The translations under genes and the position numbers were made by a program. The notes beneath the pieces are model-generated. The model saw only the letters and a list, made by a program, of their open reading frames with translations, was not told the DNA's origin and ran no database searches. This document shows, piece by piece, positions 24,049 to 33,420 of a stretch of DNA of 36,976 nt. Position 1 is the first letter of the stretch. Every line of letters begins with the position of its first letter. The stretch comes from VRUE01 sp044867925. Lineage in GTDB: Bacteria > Actinomycetota > Thermoleophilia > Solirubrobacterales > 70-9. The DNA lies in contig JBIOVV010000090.1 in assembly GCA_044867925.1 (NCBI GenBank), positions 1 through 36,976 of the forward strand, read 5' to 3'.

Positions 24049-24815
24049 TTTCCCTCGAACCTGGGCTCGCGCTTCTCGAGGAAGGCGCGCATGCCCTCGA
24101 CCCGGTCCGCGGTTGCCATCGCCAGCTCGTAGAGACGCCGCTCGTTCTCGAGGCCGGGCGAGAGGGCGGTCTCCTCGGCGACCAGCACGGCCTGCTTGGC
24201 CAGACGGGCGGCGATCGGCGGCTGCGCGGCGACGCTCCTGGCGAGGGCCATCGCCTCCTCCAGCCAGTCGTCGTCGGCGGCCACCCTGTTGACGAGGCCC
24301 AGCTGCCAGGCGGTCTCGGCGTCGAAGCGCTTGCCGGTCAGCACGTACTCCATCGCCCGCTGCTTGCCGATCACACGGGCCAGCCGCTGCGTGCCGCCGC
24401 CGCCGGGGATGATCCCCAGGTTGATCTCCGGCTGGCCGAAGGTCGCTCCCTGGGCGGCGACGATCATGTCGCAGGCGAGGGCCAGCTCGCAGCCGCCGCC
24501 CAGCGCGTAGCCGGAGACGGCGGCGACCATCGGCGTCTTGATCGCCGCGAGGCGGCGCCAGAAGCCCGCCGCCGGGTGGCGCAGCGCCTCGGCGAAGCTG
24601 CGCTCGCTCATCGCCTTGATGTCGGCGCCGGCGGCGAAGACCTCGTCGGAGCCGGCGATGACGACGCAGCGGACCTCAGGGTCGGGGTCGAGCCGCTCCA
24701 GCTCCGCCGCCAGCTCCTCCATCAGCTCGGGCGAGAGCGCGTTGCGCGCCTGCGGGCGGTCGAGGCGCAGCAGGGCGACGTGGCCGTCGCGCGAGCTCTG
24801 CACGACCTCGCTCAT
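24045..24815 (-). CDS. Enoyl-CoA hydratase
   Basis: A 256-residue crotonase-family enzyme that hydrates trans-2-enoyl-CoA to 3-hydroxyacyl-CoA. The oxyanion-hole segment AAGADIKAM is near 61-69. The two catalytic glutamates are visible: E110 in GGGCELALACD and E130 in GQPEINLGIIPGGGG. The length is typical and the protein should be hexameric like its relatives. Its stop overlaps the dehydrogenase start. The 58 bp separating it from the acyl-CoA dehydrogenase gene are almost entirely palindromic repeat copy B, whose arm ends about 10 nt before the ATG. Confidence 0.94.
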   Translation of the reverse strand: MSEVVQSSRDGHVALLRLDRPQARNALSPELMEELAAELERLDPDPEVRCVVIAGSDEVFAAGADIKAMSERSFAEALRHPAAGFWRRLAAIKTPMVAAVSGYALGGGCELALACDMIVAAQGATFGQPEINLGIIPGGGGTQRLARVIGKQRAMEYVLTGKRFDAETAWQLGLVNRVAADDDWLEEAMALARSVAAQPPIAARLAKQAVLVAEETALSPGLENERRLYELAMATADRVEGMRAFLEKREPRFEGK

Positions 24816-24825
24816 CCCAATCCGC

Positions 24826-24870
24826 TCCGCTGTTCCTTGCGGATGGATGGTGGGGCGAAGGAACAGCGGA
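24826..24870. repeat. Palindromic repeat copy B, between two beta-oxidation genes
   Basis: TCCGCTGTTCCTT (24826-24838) pairs exactly with AAGGAACAGCGGA (24858-24870). It fills most of the gap between the acyl-CoA dehydrogenase stop and the enoyl-CoA hydratase start, and could form a hairpin in the mRNA. It shares its arms with copy A at 23128-23185. Confidence 0.75.
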
Positions 24871-24873
24871 AGC

Positions 24874-26034
24874 TCATAGCGGCGTCATCGCGTTGATCCC
24901 GGTCGCGGCGCGACCGATGATCATCTTCTGGATCTGCGAGGTGCCCTCGTAGAGGGTGGTGACGCGGGCGTCGCGCAGGTAGCGCTCGACCGGGTAGTCG
25001 TCGACGTAGCCCGAGCCGCCGTGGACCTGGATCGCCAGGTTGGCGCACTCGACCGCCGACTCGGTCGCGTAGAGCTTCGCCACCGAGGTCTCGGTCGTGT
25101 TCGGCTTGCCTTCGTCCTTGAGCACGCCGGCGCGGTAGACCAGCATCCGCGAGGCGTCGCGCTTGAGGATCATGTCGGCGATCATCTCCTGGACCAGCTG
25201 GAAGCGGGCGAGGGGGACGCCGAACTGCTTGCGCTCCTTGGCGTAGGCGACGGAGGCTTCGACGCAGCCTTCGCAGATGCCGACGCAGCCGGCGGCGACG
25301 CTGTAGCGGCCGTTGTCGAGGGCGCTCATCGCGACCTTGAAGCCGTCGCCGATCTCACCGAGCATCGCGTCCTCGCCGACCTCGACGCCGTCGAGCGAGA
25401 TCTCGCCGGTGTCGGAGGAGCGCAAGCCGAGCTTGCCGTGGATCTCCTGCGTGGTGAAGCCCTCGCTGTCGCAGGGGACGAGGAAGCAGGCGAGCCCCTT
25501 GTGCTTCTTCTCGGGGTCGGTCTGGGCGAAGATCAGCGCCACCTCGGAGAAGTTGGCGAGGCTGATCCACATCTTCTGGCCGCTGATCGACCAGCCGCCG
25601 TCGGTCTTGGTCGCGCGGGTGCGCAGGTTGGCGGCGTCGGAGCCTGTATCCGGCTCGGTCAGGCCGAAGCAGCCGAGCGCCTCGCCCGAGCAGAGCCGCG
25701 GCAGCCACTTCTGCTTCTGCTCCTCGCTGCCCCACTTCTCGATCGAGCCGGCGACGAGCGAGGTCTGCACGGAGACGACGGTGCGGGCGGAGGAGTCGGC
25801 GCGGCCGACCTGTTCGACGATCAGCCCGTAGCCGATGTAGTCGAGGCCGCGGCCGCCGTACTGCTCTGAGACCGGCGCGCCGAGGTAGCCGACCTCGCCC
25901 AGCTTGCTCGCCAGCTCGCGGTCGAAGCGGGCGGCGCGGTCGTTCTCCTTGACCCGTGGCGCGATCACGCCATCGGCGAAGTCGCGCGCGGTTTCGGAGA
26001 TCAAACGCTGCTCGTCGCTCAACTGGAAGTCCAT
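24874..26034 (-). CDS. Acyl-CoA dehydrogenase
   Basis: A 386-residue FAD enzyme for the first beta-oxidation step, short-chain/butyryl-CoA dehydrogenase-like. The FAD-binding segment FGLTEPDTGSDAA is near 123-135 and KMWISLANFSEVALIFAQT follows. The catalytic base is E363 in LYEGTSQIQKMIIGR. AAGGGGTGAG immediately before ATG 26034 is the ribosome site. It leads the sulfatase operon; the aminotransferase lies 30 bp upstream on the same strand and may share its message. Confidence 0.95.
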   Translation of the reverse strand: MDFQLSDEQRLISETARDFADGVIAPRVKENDRAARFDRELASKLGEVGYLGAPVSEQYGGRGLDYIGYGLIVEQVGRADSSARTVVSVQTSLVAGSIEKWGSEEQKQKWLPRLCSGEALGCFGLTEPDTGSDAANLRTRATKTDGGWSISGQKMWISLANFSEVALIFAQTDPEKKHKGLACFLVPCDSEGFTTQEIHGKLGLRSSDTGEISLDGVEVGEDAMLGEIGDGFKVAMSALDNGRYSVAAGCVGICEGCVEASVAYAKERKQFGVPLARFQLVQEMIADMILKRDASRMLVYRAGVLKDEGKPNTTETSVAKLYATESAVECANLAIQVHGGSGYVDDYPVERYLRDARVTTLYEGTSQIQKMIIGRAATGINAMTPL

Positions 26035-26064
26035 CTCACCCCTTGCTTTCTCAGGTTCGCTCGG

Positions 26065-26859
26065 TCATTGAAGTTCTTTACCCAGGGTTGCGGCGAAGGC
26101 CTCTTGGGCCTCACGTGTCCGCGGGCCCGGCGTTTCGGGCAGATCGCTCCCGTCGATCGCGGACACGGCCTGGATCTCCCTGGTGGTCGAGGCGAGGAAG
26201 GCCTCTTTGGCGGCACGCAGATCGACGGCCGGCCAGGCGCCCTCCTCGACCTCCAGCGCCTTGACCAGGCGGTCGCGGGTGATCGACTCGAGCACGCCGT
26301 TGTCGAGCGCCGGCGTGCGCAGCGTGCCCTGCGGCGAGACCCAGAAGATCGCCGAGGTCGGCGGCTCCAGCACGATGCCGTCGGGCTGGACGAGGACGGC
26401 CTCGTCGGCTCCCTGGGCCTTGGCGAGCCGGGTGGCCTGCATGTTGGCGGCGTAGGAGAGCGACTTGACCCCGTTGAGGATCACCGTCGGGCAGTAGGTG
26501 ACGGTGGCGACGCTGACCGTCTCGGCGTGTGCCGGGATCGGCTCGGTCATCGCCAGGCGGCGGTCGCCGCGGGTGACGATCAGCCGCAGCTGGCCGTCGG
26601 CGGCACCGAGCTCGGCGAGCAGGGCGTCGATCTCGCCTTCCAGCGCCGCGCGGTCGAACTCGAGCTCGATTGCCGTCGCTGAGCGCTGCAGCCGGTCGAG
26701 GTGATCGACCAGCGCGAAGGGCGTGCCCTCGTAGAGCCGGATCACCTCGAAGGCGCCGTCGCCCCGGTAGAGCCCGTCGTCCTTCAGCGGCACGACCGCC
26801 TCGGCGGTCGGCGTGATCCGCCCGTCGACGCTGGCCAGCTCTCTCAGCTCAGTTGCCAT
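26065..26859 (-). CDS. Class IV PLP aminotransferase (BCAT/ADC lyase-like)
   Basis: A 264-residue fold-type IV PLP enzyme. The likely PLP lysine is in NGVKSLSYAANM (about 130-141). A typical cofactor-phosphate segment follows (LEPPTSAIFWV, near 165-175, where relatives often have EGSTSN). Members are branched-chain or D-amino-acid aminotransferases or 4-amino-4-deoxychorismate lyase, and the sequence alone does not decide. TAGCCT lies 8 nt upstream of ATG 26859. Amino-acid or folate metabolism has no evident tie to the neighbouring beta-oxidation genes. Confidence 0.85.
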   Translation of the reverse strand: MATELRELASVDGRITPTAEAVVPLKDDGLYRGDGAFEVIRLYEGTPFALVDHLDRLQRSATAIELEFDRAALEGEIDALLAELGAADGQLRLIVTRGDRRLAMTEPIPAHAETVSVATVTYCPTVILNGVKSLSYAANMQATRLAKAQGADEAVLVQPDGIVLEPPTSAIFWVSPQGTLRTPALDNGVLESITRDRLVKALEVEEGAWPAVDLRAAKEAFLASTTREIQAVSAIDGSDLPETPGPRTREAQEAFAATLGKELQ

Positions 26860-26867
26860 CGGCGGCG

Positions 26868-26873
26868 AGGCTA
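26868..26873 (-). promoter_or_regulatory. -10-like box TAGCCT of the aminotransferase gene
   Basis: TAGCCT on the minus strand ends 8 nt before ATG 26859, with no Shine-Dalgarno sequence between them. Confidence 0.45.
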
Positions 26874-26936
26874 CTAATCCACCCGTTCCGATGTGCCTTA
26901 TCCGTCAATGGCCGAGGAAGGGCGCACCGCAACGGT

Positions 26937-28139
<1,203 letters not shown>

Positions 28140-28146
28140 GTCCGGG

Positions 28147-28152
28147 ATTAAA
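28147..28152 (-). promoter_or_regulatory. -10-like box TTTAAT of the thiolase gene
   Basis: TTTAAT on the minus strand ends 7 nt before GTG 28139. It lies about 20 bp from the divergent TATCCT box at 28173-28178. Confidence 0.4.
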
Positions 28153-28172
28153 GGGAACCGCCGCCGCGGGCG

Positions 28173-28178
28173 TATCCT
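28173..28178 (+). promoter_or_regulatory. -10-like box TATCCT of the small membrane protein gene
   Basis: TATCCT ends 6 nt before GTG 28185, again the leaderless spacing. Confidence 0.45.
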
Positions 28179-28184
28179 TGGCTC

Positions 28185-28478
28185 GTGTACTTCGTCCTGG
28201 GAACGGTCGCGATGGTGATGCTCGTCGTCGGCGTGCTCTTCCTGATCGAGCACTACTACACCGGCAACAACGCCGAACTGCTCGACTGGAAGCCGACCCG
28301 CTCGCCCGAACTCGAGGTGCAGAACGAGGTCGACGACGTGCAGCAGATGCTCGAGGCGCAGAACGAGATGCGCCGCCGTCGCGGCGTCGCCGAGCGCAAC
28401 GAGCAGGAGCTGCGCGACGAGGTCGCCGCCGAGGAGCGCGAGCGGTTGCGCCGCCGCAGCCGCTCCGAAGCGTCGTAG
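28185..28478 (+). CDS. Small membrane-anchored coiled-coil protein
   Basis: A 97-residue protein with one N-terminal helix (about 2-21, FVLGTVAMVMLVVGVLFLI), then a Glu/Arg-rich stretch from about residue 43 that should form a coiled coil. The start is GTG 28185. I do not recognise the family. Its stop lies 8 bp before the next gene, so the two are probably co-transcribed. Confidence 0.7.
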   Translation: MYFVLGTVAMVMLVVGVLFLIEHYYTGNNAELLDWKPTRSPELEVQNEVDDVQQMLEAQNEMRRRRGVAERNEQELRDEVAAEERERLRRRSRSEAS

Positions 28479-28486
28479 GCGCGGCG

Positions 28487-28921
28487 GTGGCGCGCGCGCT
28501 GATCGTCGGCTGCGGATGTCGCGGTCGGGCGTTGGGCAGGGGCCTGCTCGGGGAAGGCTGGGCGGTGCGGGGGACGAGCAGGCGCGAGGAGGGGCTGGCG
28601 GCAATCGAGGCCGCGGGCATCGAGTCGGCGCTCGCCGAGCCCGAGCAGCCGGGGACCCTGCTCGATCTCGTCGGCGACGTCACCGTCGTCTACTGGCTGC
28701 TCGGTTCGGCCCGGGGCGAGCCGGAGAGCATCGAGGCGATCCACGGCTCCCGACTGGAGCGCCTGCTCGAGCGCTTGGTGGAAACACCGGTGCGCCGCTT
28801 CGTCTATGAGGCCTTCGGCTCGGTTGACCCTGAGGTTCTCGCGGGCGGCGCGACTCTCGTCGAGAGGGCGGCGGAGACCTGGCGGATCCCGGTCGAGATC
28901 CTGCGCTCGCCCGACCTGTAA
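28487..28921 (+). CDS. Short Rossmann-fold (NAD-epimerase-like) protein
   Basis: A 144-residue protein beginning with a dinucleotide-binding fingerprint (ALIVGCGCRGRALGRGLL), with GTSRR after strand 2 as in NADP-binding epimerase relatives. It is about half the length of a full extended-SDR protein and lacks the Y-x3-K catalytic pair. It may bind a nucleotide without catalysis or be a C-terminally shortened family form. GTG 28487 sets the fingerprint at the very N-terminus. It follows the small membrane protein by 8 bp. Confidence 0.7.
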   Translation: MARALIVGCGCRGRALGRGLLGEGWAVRGTSRREEGLAAIEAAGIESALAEPEQPGTLLDLVGDVTVVYWLLGSARGEPESIEAIHGSRLERLLERLVETPVRRFVYEAFGSVDPEVLAGGATLVERAAETWRIPVEILRSPDL

Positions 28922-28970
28922 CGCGTTGGGGGCCTGGTGGGACCACAACACGTTGTAGGGCGAGAACGGC

Positions 28971-28990
28971 ATATGACTAAACTCGGATAG
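28971..28990 (+). promoter_or_regulatory. Possible redox-regulator site upstream of peroxiredoxin
   Basis: ATATGACTAAACTCGGATAG resembles, by eye, the GACT-A/T-rich-CTCGG sites bound by Rrf2-family regulators such as IscR. It lies just upstream of a TTTAGGT -10-like segment and 43 nt before the peroxiredoxin ATG. The match is approximate and the assignment weak. Confidence 0.25.
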
Positions 28991-29033
28991 GGATTTAGGT
29001 AAATGTCCACACAGCGAGCGAAGGAGCAGTCTG

Positions 29034-29693
29034 ATGGCGCTGCAGCTTGGTGACGTAGCACCCGATTTCGAGGCCGAGACGACCGACGGCCGGATCAAGT
29101 TCCACGACTGGATCGGCGATTCATGGGCGGTGCTGTTCTCGCACCCCAAGGACTTCACTCCCGTCTGCACGACCGAGCTCGGCTACATGGCGAGCATCGA
29201 GCCCGAGTTCGCCAAGCGCAACGTGAAGATCATCGGGCTCTCGATCGACCCGCTCGACAGGCACGAGGAGTGGGCAAAGGACATCGAGGACACCCAGGGC
29301 ACGGCACCGAACTACCCGATCATCAGCGACGCCGACTTCAACGTCGCCAGGCTCTACGGGATGCTGCCGGCCAACGTCTCCGGCAGCGCCGAGGACCGCA
29401 CGCCGGCCGACAACCAGACCGTGCGCAACGTCTTCGTCATCGGCCCCGACAAGAAGATCAAACTGATCCTCGTCTACCCGATGACCACCGGCCGCAACTT
29501 CGACGAGGTGCTGCGGGTCATCGATTCGCTCCAGCTCACCGCCAAGCACAAAGTGGCGACGCCGGCTCAGTGGAACCAGGGCGACGACGTGATCATCTCC
29601 GGCTCGGTCTCCAACGACGAAGCGAAAGAGACCTACCCGAATGGCTGGGAGGAGCCGCGTCCCTACATCCGCATCGTCCCGCAGCCTAAGTAG
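29034..29693 (+). CDS. 1-Cys peroxiredoxin (Prx6 type)
   Basis: A 219-residue thiol peroxidase that reduces H2O2 and organic hydroperoxides. The peroxidatic C45 lies in PKDFTPVCTTELG, with T42 in the P-x3-T-x2-C pattern. The long C-terminal part (about 160-219) with YIRIVPQPK is typical of the Prx6 group. GAAGGAG lies 8 nt upstream of the ATG, so unlike many neighbours this gene has a leader of at least 30 nt. Its last 8 bp overlap the convergent NUDIX gene. Confidence 0.95.
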   Translation: MALQLGDVAPDFEAETTDGRIKFHDWIGDSWAVLFSHPKDFTPVCTTELGYMASIEPEFAKRNVKIIGLSIDPLDRHEEWAKDIEDTQGTAPNYPIISDADFNVARLYGMLPANVSGSAEDRTPADNQTVRNVFVIGPDKKIKLILVYPMTTGRNFDEVLRVIDSLQLTAKHKVATPAQWNQGDDVIISGSVSNDEAKETYPNGWEEPRPYIRIVPQPK

Positions 29694-30237
29694 GGCCGCC
29701 TCGGTTTGGTCGCTTCGAGGCACCGGTCTCGAGGCGGCTGAGCAGGTCGCCGAGGATTCTCGCCGTAGCGCCCCAGATCAGCTGGCCTTCGACCTCGTAG
29801 GTCGGCGTGTGGATCGGCACGCCGCGGCGGACCAGGCGGCGGATCTCGTAGTTGTCTCTCAGCACGTCCAGCGAGAAGGCGAGGACGGTCTCGACCTCGG
29901 CCGGGTTCGGCTGGAGGTCGAGCGTTCCGGGATGGGGGATGCGACCGACGAACGGGTGGATTCGGTAGCCGGTCGCGAACGTGTTCGTGGCCGGCAGGGC
30001 CTCGCCCAGCTCGACCAGGGACGGGTCGAGGCCGATCTCCTCGTGGGCCTCGCGCAGGGCGGTCGCACTCAGGTCGGTGTCGTCGGGGTCCCGTCGTCCG
30101 CCAGGAAAGGAGATCTCGCCGGCGTGGCGGCGCAGGTCGGCGCGCCGCTCGGTGAAGACGAGACCCGGCTCGTCCGGCCATCCGTAGAGCGGCAGGAGGA
30201 CGGCGGCATCGACGGCGCTTGGCGAGTTTCCCGTCAT
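29686..30237 (-). CDS. NUDIX hydrolase, CoA pyrophosphatase (NudL) type
   Basis: A 183-residue NUDIX protein, start ATG 30237. The NudL/UPF0035 signature FTERRADLRRHAGEISFPGG is near 30-49, followed by the NUDIX helix ALREAHEEIGL (about 58-68). As in NudL relatives, the first Glu of the classic NUDIX box is absent. Such enzymes cut CoA and its thioesters to phosphopantetheine and 3',5'-ADP. The 3' end overlaps the peroxiredoxin gene by 8 bp, tail to tail. Confidence 0.88.
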   Translation of the reverse strand: MTGNSPSAVDAAVLLPLYGWPDEPGLVFTERRADLRRHAGEISFPGGRRDPDDTDLSATALREAHEEIGLDPSLVELGEALPATNTFATGYRIHPFVGRIPHPGTLDLQPNPAEVETVLAFSLDVLRDNYEIRRLVRRGVPIHTPTYEVEGQLIWGATARILGDLLSRLETGASKRPNRGGPT

Positions 30238-30265
30238 ATACCCGGGGGTAGTCGCCAAGCCCCGC

Positions 30266-31066
30266 TTAGAGGATGACCTGAACGGTGCCGCCGTCGACGG
30301 ACCAGGCGGCGCCGGCGACGTAGGAGGCGCGCTCGGAGCAGAGGAAGGCGATCGCACCGGCGATCTCGGTCGGCTCGGCGAGGCGACCGATCGGGCGCTT
30401 CGAGCCCGCCGTGGCGAGGGCCTCCTCGCGGCTCGCGGCCCCCGACATCTCCCGCGACTGATCGAGCAGGCCGCCCGGTTCCATCCACATCTCCGATTCG
30501 ACCGGGCCCGGGCAGATCGCGTTGACGAGCACGCCGCTCTTGGCGTAGCGGTCGGCGAAGAGGCGCGAGAGCGAGAGCTCGGCCGCCTTCGCCACCGAGT
30601 ACTCGGGCATCGCCGCCGAGGGCCGCTTGCCCGCGGTCGAGCAGACGTTGACGATGCGGCCCCAGCCGCGCTCGACCATCGGCGGCGCGGCGGCGCGCAT
30701 CGCCCGCAGCGGCGCCATCACGTTGAGCTCGTACTGGGCCCGCCAGTCCTCGTCGGCGACCTCGTCGAGGTCGCGCCACTGGGCCGTGCCGGCGTTGTTG
30801 ACGAGGACGTCGAGGGCGCCGAAGCTCTCCGTCGCCGCGGCGAGCATGCGCTCGCCGGCGTCCTCCTCGGTGACGTCGAGGGGGAGCGTGGCCGCCTCTC
30901 CGCCGGCTTCCCCGGCCGCGTTTGCGGCCGCACGCAGGCGCTCCTCGTTGCGGGCGACCAGCAGGACGTTGGCGCCCTCGGCGCAGAGCAGCCGCGCCGT
31001 CTCGGCGCCGATGCCGCGGCTGGCTCCGGTGACCACGCAGGCGCGTCCCTTCAGGCCGAGGTCCAT
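30266..31066 (-). CDS. Short-chain dehydrogenase/reductase
   Basis: A 266-residue classical SDR. TGASRGIG (13-20) binds the cofactor, NNAG is at 90-93, and the catalytic set is S143, Y156 and K160 (YSVAK). R39 after strand 2 (VARNEERL) suggests NADP(H). The substrate is unknown; 3-oxoacyl reductase-like enzymes look similar. GGAGGGG lies 6-7 nt before ATG 31066. It follows the OsmC gene by 25 bp on the same strand. Confidence 0.93.
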   Translation of the reverse strand: MDLGLKGRACVVTGASRGIGAETARLLCAEGANVLLVARNEERLRAAANAAGEAGGEAATLPLDVTEEDAGERMLAAATESFGALDVLVNNAGTAQWRDLDEVADEDWRAQYELNVMAPLRAMRAAAPPMVERGWGRIVNVCSTAGKRPSAAMPEYSVAKAAELSLSRLFADRYAKSGVLVNAICPGPVESEMWMEPGGLLDQSREMSGAASREEALATAGSKRPIGRLAEPTEIAGAIAFLCSERASYVAGAAWSVDGGTVQVIL

Positions 31067-31091
31067 GCGATCCCCTCCGTCCTTCGGCCCA

Positions 31092-31490
31092 TCAGAGCGT
31101 CCCGACCTCGTCGGCGATCACGACCTCGGTCTCGCCGGCGATCAGCTCGTGGACCGGACACTTGCCGGCGATGACCAGCAGGCGCCGGCGCTGCTCGTCG
31201 CTGAGCTCGGCCGGCAGGCGCAGGGTGACCGCGAAGGAGCGCGGCGCGAACCCCTCGTACTCGACATCGACGTCGACCTCGACCGGGCCGACGTCCCAGC
31301 CCTTGCGCTCGGCGTACATCTCGACCGTCACCGCGATGCAGCCGGCGAGGCCGGCAGCGACGAGGCGGGTGGGGGAGGGCCCGGTGTCGGTGCCGCCGGC
31401 CGCGGTCGGCTCGTCGACGCGGATCGTGTGGCCGCCCTCGATCTCGACGTCGTGCGCGTACCCCTCGCGCCTGCGGGCGGCGACCTTCAT
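31092..31490 (-). CDS. OsmC-family protein
   Basis: A 132-residue OsmC/YhfA-like protein with the two redox cysteines C51 (AGCIAVT) and C111 (GKCPVHE). Family members reduce organic hydroperoxides using lipoyl or thiol donors; the YhfA-type subgroup is less well understood. The ATG at 31490 lies 4 bp downstream of the adenosyltransferase stop, so they are co-transcribed. Its presence near a peroxiredoxin fits an oxidative-stress theme. Confidence 0.9.
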   Translation of the reverse strand: MKVAARRREGYAHDVEIEGGHTIRVDEPTAAGGTDTGPSPTRLVAAGLAGCIAVTVEMYAERKGWDVGPVEVDVDVEYEGFAPRSFAVTLRLPAELSDEQRRRLLVIAGKCPVHELIAGETEVVIADEVGTL

Positions 31491-31494
31491 GCGC

Positions 31495-32064
31495 CTAGGA
31501 CGATTTGCGCCGGCCCTCGAAGAGCGCCGGATCGTCGCTGTCGACGAAGCGGGCCATCGCGTAGGCGTAATCGGAGGCGCGGTTGACGAAGTGGATCACG
31601 GTCTCGCCGGCAAGCTCGCCTTCCTCGGCGAGGGCGGCGATGCGGCGCTCGGCGCGGCGGATCACGGTGCGCGCCACGTCGAGCTGGGCGGAGAGCTGGT
31701 TGCCGCCGGGGATGACGAACTGCGGCGGCAGCTCGACCTCGCTCATGTAGCGGTCGATTCGCCGCTCGAGCTCGGCGACCATCTCCTCGGTCGTGCGGCT
31801 GATGCCGTCTTCGAGCCGCTCGACCGCCTCCGGCGCCGTCGCCAGCTCGGCGCCGGCGACGAAGAGGTCGTCCTGGAGGCGAAGGATGTCGGCGGCGAGC
31901 TCGGCCTCGCCGGCGCCGCAGAGCGCCCGGGCGACGCCGAGCTGCGAGCAGGCCTCGTCGAGCGCCCCGTAGGCCTCGGTGCGGCCATGGTGCTTGGGGA
32001 CGCGACCGCCGTACCAGAGCGAGGTGGTGCCGTCGTCGCCCTTCTTGGTGTAGATCTTGACCAC
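31495..32064 (-). CDS. Cob(I)alamin adenosyltransferase, PduO type
   Basis: A 189-residue enzyme that transfers adenosyl from ATP to cob(I)alamin to make coenzyme B12. The N-terminal ATP-binding segment KIYTKKGDDGTTSL, RTEAYGALDE and the helix RTVIRRAERR are the PduO hallmarks. It should be trimeric and cytosolic. It follows the DUF1015 gene by 3 bp and precedes the OsmC gene by 4 bp. No B12-dependent enzyme lies within the window. Confidence 0.94.
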   Translation of the reverse strand: MVKIYTKKGDDGTTSLWYGGRVPKHHGRTEAYGALDEACSQLGVARALCGAGEAELAADILRLQDDLFVAGAELATAPEAVERLEDGISRTTEEMVAELERRIDRYMSEVELPPQFVIPGGNQLSAQLDVARTVIRRAERRIAALAEEGELAGETVIHFVNRASDYAYAMARFVDSDDPALFEGRRKSS

Positions 32065-32067
32065 GGC

Positions 32068-33348
32068 TCAGGCCAGCGGGTTGAAGACCAGGCCGGTCAG
32101 CACCTTGGGATAGAAGTAGGTCGACTTCGGCGGCATGTTGGCGTCGCTTTCGCAGATTTCCTTGGTCTGCTGGACCGGGATCGGGCGCAGGACGAAGGCG
32201 ACGTCGTAGGTGCCGTCCTCGATCAGGCGCAGCGAGTCCTCGACGCTCTTGGCGTAGCCGATGCCGCGCTTGGCGAGGATGTCGTCTTCGCTGAGGCCGG
32301 CGATCTTCTTCAGCACCAGGGTCTCGAGGATTGCCGCGTCGAGGCGGCGATAAGCCTGCGGCTGTCCCTCGAGCAGCCGGTCGAGCTCCTCGGTGTCCTT
32401 GAGCCGCAGGCGGAAGGCGCGCTTGTGGTGGGAGTCGTAGAGGCCGAAGACGCCGACGCCATCCTCGCCCAGCGGGTCGATGCGGTCGGTCTCGACCTCG
32501 CTGACCTCGAAGAGCTCGCGCAGGCCCTCGCCGAGGCGCTGCTGGCGCTCGGGGTCGTCCGCGAAGCCGGAGAGCAGGCGGTGGGTGGGATAGACCGAGA
32601 GGCCGGGGTCGTCGAGCCCGGTCAGCGCCATCAGGGTGTAGTTGTGATCGCCCTCGCCGCCGATCTCGTCGCGGTAGGCGATCGCGGTCTCGTAGCGGTG
32701 GTGGCCGTCGGCGATCAGCAGCTGGGCGTCGGCGAGCAGCTCGGGAATCGTCTCGCTGAGCTGCGGCAGCCTCCAGATCCGGGTCACGGTCCCGGCGGCG
32801 TCGGTCGCTTCGCCCCAGACGTCTTCGACCGCCGTCTCCTCGGCGGCCAGCGGCCAGGGGTCGATCGTGCTCAGCGAGAAGATCGGCGAGAGGTTGCAGC
32901 GCGTCGCCCGCATCAGTTCGAGCCGGTCCTGCTTGGGCCCCGGCAGGGTGCGCTCGTGGGGCAGCACCGTGCCGCTGTCGAGGTCCTCGACCCGGACCCG
33001 GGCGAGGATGCCGTGACGGATGTGGGAGCCGCCGTCGGGCCCGGTGTACTCCTGCTCCATCGCCCAGATCGCCGGCTCGGTGTCCATGACCAGGGCGCCG
33101 GCCCGCTGCCAGGCCTCGATCGAATCGGCGGCGCTCTCATATGGGTCGCCCTCGCCGGCCGCCTGCGGCCCGGTCTCGCCGTAGGGCTTGGGCAGGTCGA
33201 TCGCGACCGCGTTGTAGGGGGAGCGCCCGAGCAACTCCGCCCGCATCGCCGTGTCGATCACGTCATAGGGCGGCGCGACCACGTCCTGCAGCGACCCGAC
33301 CGCGCCGAGGTCGTAATGCAGGGCGTTGAGAGGGAGCACCTCTGCCAT
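32068..33348 (-). CDS. DUF1015 family protein
   Basis: A 426-residue conserved bacterial protein of unknown function. Family marks are VVAPPYDVID (about 23-32), LPHERTLPGPK, LIADGHHRYETA (about 211-222) and the terminal MPPKSTYFYPKVLTGLVF. The HHRYET motif suggests a catalytic or metal site. ATG 33348 has TAGGTT 8 nt upstream. It leads the operon DUF1015, adenosyltransferase, OsmC and probably SDR. It is divergent from tRNA-Pro. Confidence 0.9.
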   Translation of the reverse strand: MAEVLPLNALHYDLGAVGSLQDVVAPPYDVIDTAMRAELLGRSPYNAVAIDLPKPYGETGPQAAGEGDPYESAADSIEAWQRAGALVMDTEPAIWAMEQEYTGPDGGSHIRHGILARVRVEDLDSGTVLPHERTLPGPKQDRLELMRATRCNLSPIFSLSTIDPWPLAAEETAVEDVWGEATDAAGTVTRIWRLPQLSETIPELLADAQLLIADGHHRYETAIAYRDEIGGEGDHNYTLMALTGLDDPGLSVYPTHRLLSGFADDPERQQRLGEGLRELFEVSEVETDRIDPLGEDGVGVFGLYDSHHKRAFRLRLKDTEELDRLLEGQPQAYRRLDAAILETLVLKKIAGLSEDDILAKRGIGYAKSVEDSLRLIEDGTYDVAFVLRPIPVQQTKEICESDANMPPKSTYFYPKVLTGLVFNPLA

Positions 33349-33356
33349 GGCCTCGA

Positions 33357-33362
33357 AACCTA
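33357..33362 (-). promoter_or_regulatory. -10-like box TAGGTT of the DUF1015 operon
   Basis: TAGGTT on the minus strand ends 8 nt before ATG 33348, without a Shine-Dalgarno sequence. Confidence 0.45.
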
Positions 33363-33406
33363 GCGTGTGTCCTGCTGCGAGTCCGGCCCACCGCGCGATC
33401 CCGCTC

Positions 33407-33412
33407 TACACT
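33407..33412 (+). promoter_or_regulatory. -10 box TACACT of tRNA-Pro
   Basis: TACACT lies 8 nt upstream of the first base of the tRNA-Pro gene. Confidence 0.5.
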
Positions 33413-33420
33413 GGCCCGAG

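Noticed and set aside
31162..33363. Plus-strand frame of 733 codons opposite OsmC, adenosyltransferase and DUF1015
   Set aside because: All three minus-strand proteins have clear family motifs; the plus frame has none.
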